64,000 bases of DNA from a bacterium (GTDB lineage Bacteria; SZUA-182; SZUA-191; JAJRXT01), in assembly GCA_024276125.1 (NCBI GenBank), contig JAJRXT010000015.1, forward strand, positions 1-64,000, in the 5' to 3' direction. The notes below the pieces were generated by a model. The model saw only the letters and a list, made by a program, of their open reading frames with translations. It searched no databases and had not been told where the DNA came from. The translations under genes and the position numbers were made by a program. How positions within the stretch are numbered: the stretch's first letter is position 1; each line of letters starts with the position of its first letter. Of this stretch, positions 14,001 through 20,500 are shown one piece after another.

Positions 14001-17000
14001 GTAGACGACAGGCCGGTTAAGAATTATCAGGCGATTACTAAAAGCTTTGGTATGCCTGATGGTTTGGTCTCCCTGTGGTATTTTGACGAGGGAGGCGGTC
14101 TTACTGCTTTTGACAGCGCAGATAATAATGATGGGAATATCAATGGAGCCAATTGGACTGATGAGACGGTTTCCGGTTATGCGCTGGAGTTTGACGGAAT
14201 TAGCGATAATGTGCAAGTTGCCGATTCTGCCAGTCTGGATTTAGCTAATCAAATAACTATTGAAGGCTGGATAAAGCCGTTAAATTTTAATGGCGCCGAT
14301 CATTTGCTGAAAAAAGGGACTGTTTATCGTCTTTCTTTAGCAAGCGGGGTTCCTACGGGTTGTGTCTCTATTTCAGGCGGTGAAAAATGTGTCAGCGGTG
14401 CAACCATAAATACAAATAAATGGACGCACCTTGCACTAACCTATGATGGCGCTTTGTTAAGTATTTATCAGGATGGAGCTGTATATACCACTACCCAAAC
14501 TGGTTTAATAGATGTTGATGCCAATCCTTTAAAAATTGGCGAGTCATTTGAAGGAATAATTGATGAGACAGCTGTTTATAGCCGGGCATTAACGACGGCT
14601 GAAGTAACCGCTATATATAATTTGCACAAAGATGTGCAAGTGGGCGGTACATATTATATTAAACATAATACGATAAGCTATAATGGCGGCGGAGCATCTT
14701 TTGATGTGACCGGCGGGATTGGTCTAAACAGCTTTGCCGGTACGGTAGAGATTTTAAATAATACAATAGTATCTAATACTGATAGCGGAGTTGGCGCCGG
14801 CGGTATAGGTATCTTTGAATTAAGCGGCGGCGCCGTAAATATTTTCAGTAATGACTTTAGACATAATACAGGTGATACCGCAGGCGCTATTGGCGCTTCA
14901 AATGGAATTGGAAATTTATCCATTATAGATAATACAATAGCTAGTTCCGGTATATTTACTCCGTGTCAGTTGGACCCGCCTGTAGGTTTATCGGTTCTGT
15001 ATACATATACTTGTAATATATTGGTCAGGAATCAAGGTATTGGTTTAGTTGATATGTCGTTTGAGGATACTGTGATAATCAGCAGTAACTATATTTATGA
15101 CAACAGCGGAAGCGGTATTGGGATAAAGAACACTCGGGCGCAAAGTGATATCAGCTTAGGCAGTGTGCGGATTTATTCTAACAAACTGCATAACAATCAA
15201 ACCGGAGCTATAGGAGTGGTAGCGCCTAATTCTGATTTTGATGATAGAGTGGAAATAATAAAAAATATAATCAGCAGTAATTGGGCGGTGGGCAATAGGG
15301 TTCAATATGGGATTCCGACAGTAAATAATGTTGCCGGTATTGGGACATATTTTAGAGGATATTTGACTATTGCGAATAATGACCTTCACTCAAATACATC
15401 TACTCGAGGCAGAGGGCCTGTGGCTATTGGTATTGGTAAGCTTCACGGACCATTGACATTGATTGAGCAAAACAATATATATCGAAATTATTCCCCCATA
15501 GGCCTAGGTTCGTATACAATGAATCCTGACAGTTTTCCGGGTAAAAGTATTTTTATTGGTATAACTGATGGAGGGGAAGGCCCGATTCTTATACGTAATA
15601 ACAACATACACAACCATGGTTATCCTTGTGGCTGTTGGCCTTTGCCTCGAGGCCTGGTAGCCCTAGAAGTCGGCGGTGTGTTGTTGGTTGATGATCCTGA
15701 TACTCAAATATATATAGAAAATAATACTCTTTATTCAAATCAGTATGGAATGAGCGATACCCAATTAATCGGTTTTCTGCCGGAGGTTCATATTCGCAAT
15801 AATATTATTTGGGACAAGATACTTGGCGGCGGCAGCGGTAAGGGGCGTGCTTTTGATAGTTATAATTCATTTGATTTTAATGATTTTCTGCAAGTTGGCG
15901 GCGATTATTATAATGCCTCCACCTGGGCTGGCCTGCATGGGCCAACCCCCTTATATAATGTTGGGGTATGGCCTGATTTTGTAGATGAGGCAAATATGGA
16001 TTCACATCTACAAAGCACCTCCACGCTAATAAATTTTACAGGAAATGAATTTGTGTATTCTAATGTATATGACTATGATAATAATCCTGCTCCATTGGTG
16101 AATTACTATGATGTGGGTTCTGATGAGACGTATTTTTCTTCAATTAAACGGGCGATGGCTTATGATGCTTCAGGCGGCGGCGACGGCTTGCAGCCCGGAG
16201 ATCAGGTAATAATTGATTTTGGCGGCGAGACTAACGGCGCTGTGTTAGGTGATCTGGATACAGCGCTTGCATTAGATAATGGACATATCTGGAGTAATAG
16301 TAGTATCTATACCTGGAGTCAAAAAAAATATCCAAATGACACTTTAACGATAACCCTGGCGGGAGGGGCTACTATAGAACCGGGTGATATGATTACGCCT
16401 GATGGCAGTATTTTGAATGAATACGGGAATGGGATTAAGGCTGCCAGGAGATTGGGCGGTAATTTTGGGGCTATTAATGGCGCTGTTGCCTGGTGGAAAT
16501 TAGATGAAGATACTGGTAGTGCAATTGCGGTAGACAGCGTTAATAATGTTAATTATGGAAGGTGTGCCGGCGTTAAAGATCGCTGGAGTGTTTTGGGTAA
16601 ATATGATAATGCCGTGAGATTTGATGGAGATAATGATTATATATGGATACCGTATGGAATCTTAAATGGCGCCAAGCAGGGAACAATAGAAGGCTGGCTA
16701 AAGCCGGAAGCAAGTCCTGATTTAAGAACATTTGTATCTTTAGAAGATGACAATGGTAATGGCTTAAGAATACTTTTGGGCGCTGACGAGCGTATCAGGG
16801 TTGAGGCGACTACAACAACAAACCAGTGGATATTCAGCTCTACCGCTTATGTGCGGGAGGCGGCATGGTCGCATGTCGCATTAACCTGGGATGATACAAG
16901 CATACGATTGTATATAAATGGGCAGCCGGAGGTCCATGTTTCTGCAACTGGGTTTGCTCTGGGTAAAAATGAAGGCTGGAGCGAGTTAACCAGATACAGA

Positions 17001-17501
17001 AAACGCTTGGGTAATGTTTCGGGAACAAATTATTATTATCAGGGTCTTATGGATGATGTAGTCTTTTACGAAGAGGTTTTGTCTCCTGCTGAGATAGCAA
17101 CTCATTATAAAGTTTTGTTTAAGAGCGCCAGAGCAAATGACGCATCAAGTTTAGGAGACGGATTCCAAGCAGGGGATCAAGTTGTTATTAAATTTGACGG
17201 GGAGACCAATGGCCCTGTTATTGATAATAGTAACATTAATAGTGTGCTTATTCTGGATAAACCTGGGCGCACCTGGGTACTGCAAAGTACAGGGGTTTGG
17301 TCATCCACACATCCGAATAATCCCAATGATGTATTAATTCTTACTTTAGACGATACGTCTGTTGTTTCTGTTGGGGATATAGTAACGTTGGACGGTATAA
17401 CTATTAAAGACAAGCTGGGTAATAGTATAATCGGTTCGGTAAATATTACCGGGAATTTTGGTTTATCCAGAAATTATATGGCTTATTGGAGGTTTGATTA
17501 A
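2091..17501 (+). CDS. Giant secreted beta-helix/LamG/PA14 protein, N-terminal part up to in-frame TAA
   Basis: The ORF track starts at TTG 2076, but GTG at 2091 is preferred. It has GGAGGGGG at 2080-2087 and gives a clean signal peptide (MFTWHNLKFRIL, hydrophobic core, SPAWA cleavage after residue 31). After that come a parallel beta-helix with many NxI/GNxI turns, interrupted by two CBM-like jelly-roll modules (nt about 2530-2990 and 4490-4925); Ig-like and FN3-like modules (5720-6800); two LamG/DUF1080-like modules (6850-7950); a second long beta-helix (8000-12520); LamG with a nested PA14 (12530-13690); a linker module and LamG; a third beta-helix (14640-16130); and alternating linker and LamG modules. 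It is probably a cell-surface or secreted polysaccharide-binding adhesin. The frame stays open after the TAA at 17499-17501, so it belongs to one gene with the next entry. Confidence 0.9.
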   Translation: MFTWHNLKFRILSLALGVFMAMALSYSPAWAAVYTVCSSGCDYTGLQPAINAALSDGAASTINITEAGVYSGPFKVPYVEAERSYELSIVGNTASRDDVILDNPTASIAPGIPIPAVIATEFNVIGTQSAYGMPLKLKHLTITASELLVNGDMEGAYNGGLASGWSKAGAPVLSEVTYGSLTTAQGAVLKVLSGNKAQGFTGTDASNYIYTTVSGAKLGANRTYTFSVWFRRTAGAGNAKVMAELEFSGIGTTTVLSTSAVNYADMYNQLTYTFITTANPADLKVKLYCDSLSTAAVVDGAAIASPLTAGVFFKGPAGSTDLQGVEDCVVRNIGHVSSQGGNGKYLPATWNDLDDPLGENGDDVHGHGVVIFTGAAPLIVDNDIRQNYDGVSISESVLGSASVQADNPRLWSTGYADQTYWQMKQRIRQNARFGIAVRNGATPYIGNMNYDTKITSFPLDYANDIAGNGYANIAAQDDAAPRIYYNYIQGNFDYLFDLYYMGEQNPSQYGILSREAASAVIVGNKIYDHNRAAVAVRDNAAPLLGDNSTWISWDGDLVNLDVRVNQIYGNNFYASLGDDDARRVFCNHGAFDNIDCAAVASMDGAMPVIRNNYINYNHWAGVGSRDWAAPDVRGNWIENNVIGMSFMSVRDSATAAARIGGSAAGEGNEVYWNQVGIAVRNSGNRENRVLIEGNYVHDNEGVDRGVGIAVNNSYVQITNNDITSNSAASLWPGRKAAIAVFNDSDVLINYNRILNNRGVGLSAIDSAVEVEHNLLADNFPGTIGFNVLLGGIDVGDYGGYLFNGGFEDNEIFTVEKCCYTVAPEWKMAGSIYASENIVQVKEGGSAQEFGEGGPDSSYLYYPAMVSAGQEYYFSGWLTRASGTGTVYLQLSEAAYNNVYTTFAVTSSAWSKVSFTFKAISNDVVIKLYTVGAGAIGLADGFELRRIKPGAIVRKFNHNILAGDVWFDGRYDVSQVYIEGGALVKELKHNIIGRCFLGVNLDPGRVEHSGTLPVQGALGANEVQLAASAASGNDDAYAGMMLVLPGSGMGLPVEAMITAYNSSTKVATIEYPTWVTPPAAGQLYEIRSRRGRIDANAVDYNLVYAWSNDADTDGVSDGYLLNGALPGENTYYYGEYYGATPLPFFEDPNHIYPSTQDYHIYSNSSVYTYTYKNGALCADTDGQRLGPDCNFTYPPADYQYFWPRVVPFPVSPPADTAAPAVVSINPPDGAASASPYTPVSIYLQDQGIGSAANSGLALDGIVRNTIKVQVNSPVYSGQYSYGDAELIILPDYNNASQYKILFAPAALEGFGIGTVDIGLYAADAQGNIFSNTMTPYSFITSSGDVTAPQLADFFPKPDDVCAYLQPADIPIDFRLTDGAAGVNIYSATLNVATYDMGGGFIETLYNGSIYSYAVISNTPLYSNYSVFYHPECDYDNDVMVNATITAYDYENNHLSTTRKFCIAADSTPPEEVSYLKAKVSAAGVVSLTWDASIDAPGGASAGCVVGGDLAYYELLVCGGGLEDSLLCTFGDWVLWKTNISNLATAVTVYDLPEGKYKFRLRGVDSAGNKSMGALANRNVFYPYGEPLTLYEGFFDEDFNGVSDNFYAAYLNKWLRFGGINCNNSIGSKLSVSGENGEYLAHNFSAGDLQYSADLTLDAGEAGYLLIRKLYGSEVGTTGYAAFVDLANARIGIYDVGDATVVAQAPISAVVGAYNLKLTTPGNKIRLVVTGAASATTEYIGAIHYLYGQAGIWQPDSASGLTVSNVEFDNIVIKDYQDRWQAAGSWNTTGYAGGGYALRPYSDNQDIVVGDFVLPDDFILQADVKLKAEGTQGAILFQKKDEQSVVYSGGYAACIESNGATDTVSFYRIDNGALSVLADTTVHTIDINTNYHLKLLVSGGQFALYASSDTAKPYNYERWLVGSDSGAPFTGGYAGFWQQTGKGYDVSYDNFSFGTTEPFKFPGLGVAHAVTNSVITTEQYANINSAINSAAADGGYVYFDGCNPGVTVYNIGKNVIRMKPGVSFLGEGPDCTVIRGSGPVILYTADDVVVEGIKIEGANKKQIGVYCTNVSPMLIDCKVTNCADAIRIGGSEGTSPTITGCDIYNNARMGIGNNLFSSAWIFDNRIGLNGLNGVGARDNAAPRIEDNLIGSHFADLERDNSLGSQGGLADNQVKLDSGASPTDDYYKNMVLILTSGLGKPKMVRITGYAGATQICTVSPGYAVHPLMGDNYKIMRWFPGNGYVGIALRGNSMARVVRNRVTKNFGPGIGSRDDATPSIERNIVYENAQHGIGNYARSNASVVGNIVYGNANVGIGMHSNSQAEVIGNTVYSNGGDAGIGGGSRASGLIRDNIVYNSENAGIGFHASRGDFEIYNNYVFANAFNGIAIDNAIGSFTVQGNMVVSNGFSSGLDQGGGIALRDFNGTLKLTDNRLHSNNHAGISLIRVNNVTLSNLTATHNGRGMTMPSVMMCAGVRINDCNGIIVENCTIKDNHGLGIAVADLTAGNQVTIRNNIIGGASGAGNTTGGIGIGINEAASNAGTVYINGNNIISSNGGSAMGIDMAGGIAVYNFSGTANIYGNQILENTGTQSAAGGIGIRDLMGGTVNIGVQAANIIRGNIGDMAGGIGGTGGTGAVNINQNEITDSVRNGIGFIRTDVALQINNNQIYKNTLTGVGLREITGQIKLTDNTISSNGNGSTSVPIAAGVAINECADVSITSSNTIRNNNGYGISMADLTSGDTVQISGNTIGGALGAGNLLGGIGVSVDDALTNQGTISISANTISYNQATDRAAGIGLKKFAGTADISNNTVAYNVTTINTLITSGIPGGIGVLEPQDIASSTSVTINNNIINSNQTDPSSTVGGIGVIGASALAKGTLTTLVITSNRISNHYHPVQGKKASGIGIRWIDFTDASLTIRNNKKDNIGIQNNVYGISLLENAGGATASVQISDNRVYSHLKDGIRLKNNLFDFNISKNILDNDTVIGSGGDYGISMLGQSATYVASATLHSNTIKNFGLSGIRTYDYPKGSGLAVTSNLISTNGRRDKKYRKGEPLDDGTTCNSLYSCSAASGIQAKASYFDTVTDNTIRYNLYAGIALDNTDGWIGTVGAGNEISYNGNSTGNEKCPPVAIPGGDGGIAVYGLDAGKKLVISGNSLHDNFGDNVNVNNALGSIIYDGTTIPGGGSSGEGHGIVRDCTQPGSCNETIDCIATPGYQAQVVGNKGYGVLIFGEHAENLIIQNCDIYSNGRNGEFIGCDGKPIGGGVALAMGADPTIRNNNIYNNGISAQPEGSGGNSGINLNNAGSVKIYRNEIYNNANDGISIMDSSTPVIGGDDATFSNRIYANWRFGVGISGFETEPSVSIKYNHIYSNVRVGLSARNTNVFEVIGNKIYDNGRGYPKVPGTTTPDAGIRINAGYLNIIKDNIICTNDGFGVSLAEHSDGDTTIISNNIIGRADILGNNHGNSFAGMGVGKISFSRLEGGIPAGALGYWKFEEGVGTLTYDETVAENNGIVYGASWIASGKSGNALSYDGTDDYAEIAGLIPGAIRGSYYDGTNFDTFADSDIFTGINFPADEDSWLWSDGDNSWVWSGDPQDSWIPTSVGPDYFSMRFDGYVKADADGTYTFYSTADDGQKLWVDNQLVFSDWTIHSGMQEVSGSIALSAGWHSLRLEYYRDSFLVQEATAPPGVILEYENVALFSRQVIPADHFGFNSGTLMLEAPAMTAEAWIYPTAYPASDTAILNKWLNNNVLDGEDACKQYMLYFMSNGHVRWYSSDDCSGTHQGNVESTEALALNTWNHVVAVTDGSKLRLYINASNGIENNSIDWPYSINGVSTGTLQIGKYDNKFFSGVIDEVVLYDRALSSSEVQERFHYTGLLWMAAANDASGGGPGVQAGDQVVLKFSGQTNGRQITAANIDTVLALSDGHTWLDADGTISSALWSAQSYPNDTLTITLSDTNGAPTISVGDTIIMDGSIKDVDDRPVKNYQAITKSFGMPDGLVSLWYFDEGGGLTAFDSADNNDGNINGANWTDETVSGYALEFDGISDNVQVADSASLDLANQITIEGWIKPLNFNGADHLLKKGTVYRLSLASGVPTGCVSISGGEKCVSGATINTNKWTHLALTYDGALLSIYQDGAVYTTTQTGLIDVDANPLKIGESFEGIIDETAVYSRALTTAEVTAIYNLHKDVQVGGTYYIKHNTISYNGGGASFDVTGGIGLNSFAGTVEILNNTIVSNTDSGVGAGGIGIFELSGGAVNIFSNDFRHNTGDTAGAIGASNGIGNLSIIDNTIASSGIFTPCQLDPPVGLSVLYTYTCNILVRNQGIGLVDMSFEDTVIISSNYIYDNSGSGIGIKNTRAQSDISLGSVRIYSNKLHNNQTGAIGVVAPNSDFDDRVEIIKNIISSNWAVGNRVQYGIPTVNNVAGIGTYFRGYLTIANNDLHSNTSTRGRGPVAIGIGKLHGPLTLIEQNNIYRNYSPIGLGSYTMNPDSFPGKSIFIGITDGGEGPILIRNNNIHNHGYPCGCWPLPRGLVALEVGGVLLVDDPDTQIYIENNTLYSNQYGMSDTQLIGFLPEVHIRNNIIWDKILGGGSGKGRAFDSYNSFDFNDFLQVGGDYYNASTWAGLHGPTPLYNVGVWPDFVDEANMDSHLQSTSTLINFTGNEFVYSNVYDYDNNPAPLVNYYDVGSDETYFSSIKRAMAYDASGGGDGLQPGDQVIIDFGGETNGAVLGDLDTALALDNGHIWSNSSIYTWSQKKYPNDTLTITLAGGATIEPGDMITPDGSILNEYGNGIKAARRLGGNFGAINGAVAWWKLDEDTGSAIAVDSVNNVNYGRCAGVKDRWSVLGKYDNAVRFDGDNDYIWIPYGILNGAKQGTIEGWLKPEASPDLRTFVSLEDDNGNGLRILLGADERIRVEATTTTNQWIFSSTAYVREAAWSHVALTWDDTSIRLYINGQPEVHVSATGFALGKNEGWSELTRYRKRLGNVSGTNYYYQGLMDDVVFYEEVLSPAEIATHYKVLFKSARANDASSLGDGFQAGDQVVIKFDGETNGPVIDNSNINSVLILDKPGRTWVLQSTGVWSSTHPNNPNDVLILTLDDTSVVSVGDIVTLDGITIKDKLGNSIIGSVNITGNFGLSRNYMAYWRFD

Positions 17502-20500
17502 AATGGCAGTGATCCTATAGCGGGCGACGGGTATGATTTTTATGATGAGCTGGCGGTAAATCATGGATATCGCGGACCTAATCCTGAATTTGCGGATTCT
17601 GAAGACCCTAGTTGGATTGGCGGCAGGCTGGGAGATAGCGCCTTTAGTTTTGATGGCGCTAGTTACAGGGGTGATTTTGCGTATATTCCTCCTTCTGTTG
17701 ATTTAAATTTAACTAATAAGCTTACCATTCAAACCTGGTTTTATGGTAAAACAGCTACTTTCCAAGATTATCCTTATGAACAGCATGGAATTTCAAAAAT
17801 TGGCACTAGTTCAGGTTTTGTGTTTCCATATAGTGATAATAACTGGGAAACATTATCTGTTAAGTTATATATAGAAGGTACCGGTTGGGTTACAAAGACT
17901 GTTAATTACAGCATGGTTGGTGAGTGGCATCATCTTACGATGACTTACGATAATATTTCAACCACGAGTGATAATTTAAGTATCTATATAGATGGTGAGT
18001 TGGCTGATTCATGGGTTCAGACTGGAGAAATAAGGTCTAATACTTTACCGATCTATTTGGGAACAAAATCGACCCCATGTAGTGGTTATGCTAAGCTGAT
18101 ATGTAAGTTACGCGGTTATTTAGATGAGGCAGTAATATATGACAGGGCATTGAGTCCAGAGGATATAAAAAACAGTTATGGAACTTTGCTGGATAGCGCT
18201 GTTGCTTATGATGCTTCTACTCATGGAAACGGGATTCAAACCGGAGATCAGGTGGTTATAAGGTTTAGCGGTGAAACAAATAGTCTTGCGATAGATAACA
18301 GCAATATTGATAGTGTGCTGTTTTTGAGCAATGGTCATAGCTGGCTAGATAGCGGAGGGAACTTGGGAAGCGTTACCTGGAGCAGTATATATACCAATAA
18401 TGATACCTTAACCGTTAATTTAATTGCCAGTAATGGTGTACCTACTGTTGTGCCTAGAGATTTGATTACCTTAAATCAAACGATAGGTTCTAAGATTATC
18501 GATAAAAACAATAATCCGATAATGGATACTGTGGGAATAGAAGGGAGTTTCGGCTTTATTCCTGAATCGGCGGTTATGTATTTGAAACTGGATGAGAACG
18601 GCAATGACCCGTTGACAAATGACGGCTTTGATTTTTATGATGATACTATGAAGAATAATCATGGTTATTTGGGGGTAAATCCGGAAGATAGCCCCTGCAG
18701 GAGTGATCCTGCGTGGGTAGCTGGTCGGGTGGGCACGAGCGCCCTATCGTTTAATCAAAGTGCATATCCTTATAATCATGCGGTAGTGCCTAATTCGGAA
18801 TCACTGAATCTTTCTGATGCAATTACTATTCAAGCATGGATTTCCGGTGAGCCATCGGAATTTTATGGTATACCGATGCAGCAACATGTTGTTTCTAAGG
18901 CTGGCGTTGCCAGTGGTTATGTTTTTCCTTTTAGTACGGATAACTGGCAGAACCTGGGGGCTTATCTTTATTTGGATACTGAAGGCTGGGTGAGGGAGGA
19001 TATAGTATATAATAAAGTTGCTGAATGGCATCATCTTACTATGACTTATGATAGTAATATCAGCAGTAATAATCTTAAAATTTATATGGATGGCGAGTTG
19101 AGCCAATCTTGGAACCATACTGGTAAGATCGTGACTAATAGTCTACCCATAAATCTTGGCGCTAGGCCTGAGGGTTGTACTGGCGATAAAATTGTTTGCA
19201 GGTTTGATGGTATGTTGGATGAAGTAATTATATATAGCCGTGCAATAACTGCCGCTGAGGTGAAAAGTAGTTATGGCAGTTGGCTGGATACTGCTGTTGC
19301 TGAGGATTCATCAGGCAACGGCGACGGCATTCAAGTACAAGATAAGGTGGTTATAAATTTTATTAGTGAGACTAACGGCTTGGCTATTGATAATACTAAT
19401 ATCGATAGTGTGTTGTCATTGAACAATAATCATAGCTGGCTTGATGGTAATGGCCAGATTTATACAACTATTTGGAGCCAAAGAGATTATCCAAATGATA
19501 CATTGACCGTTGTTTTGTCAGATACCAACGGAGCGCCGTCTGTGGCGGTTAGGGATATTATTACGTTGAATCAAACCAGCGGGTTTAAAATAATTGGTAT
19601 GGGTGAACCTATAATGGATTCAGTAGTTATTAATGGAACTTTTGGGGTAGCTTATGCCGGCTTGGTAGGGCATTGGAGACTTGACGAAGGCGGTAATGAC
19701 CCCAATCCCATTGATGGATTTGATTTTTATGATGAAAGCCCTAATAATAATCATGGCTACCTGGGGGAAGCTCCTGGCGGTACAAGGAGCGATCCAGCTT
19801 GGATTGCCGGTAAGGTCGGCAGTCATGCGCTGGATTTTAATGGGATGGACTATCCATTTCATTTTACAAACATACCTGATTCTGACAGCTTGGACCTTAC
19901 GGACAAATTGACTATACAGGCTTGGGTTTATGGCAAGCCCGCTACTTATAAAGGAGTACCGCATGGACAACATGTGATATCTAAAGATGCCGGAAACAGC
20001 GGATACGTATTTCCTTATACTGATGATAACTGGGCAACATTATCCGCACGTCTTTACTTGGAAAATGAAGGCTGGGTCCAAATAAACGTTCCTTACAATA
20101 AACCCAATGAATGGCATCATATGGCGCTGACCTATGATTCTACTGTGGTGGGTACTAAAAACTTAAAAATTTATATTGACGGTGAGCTTGTAAATTCATG
20201 GGAAAAGAATAATCCGGTTGTTCCCAATAGCACGGAGCTTAAATTTGGTATAAGACCGGTTGATTGGACGTGTGGTTATAACTGGCGTTGTACGTTTAAT
20301 GGATCGCTAGATGAAGTGTTTATTTTTAGTAAAGCTCTGTCTGATGCTGAAATTAAAGATTTTTATGGTTCTTCGTTATTAAGCGCTACTGCTTTTGACA
20401 CAGGAATTAATCCAGGCGTTCAAATTGGTGATACTGTAGTTTTTAGTTTTAGCGGCACAACGAATGGATATCCGATTGATAGTTCCAATATTGACAGTGT

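Noticed and set aside
2937-17413. Many minus-strand and off-frame ORFs across the giant gene (for example 8661-9560)
   Set aside because: They are shadows of a repetitive coding frame; none has a start site or recognisable domain.
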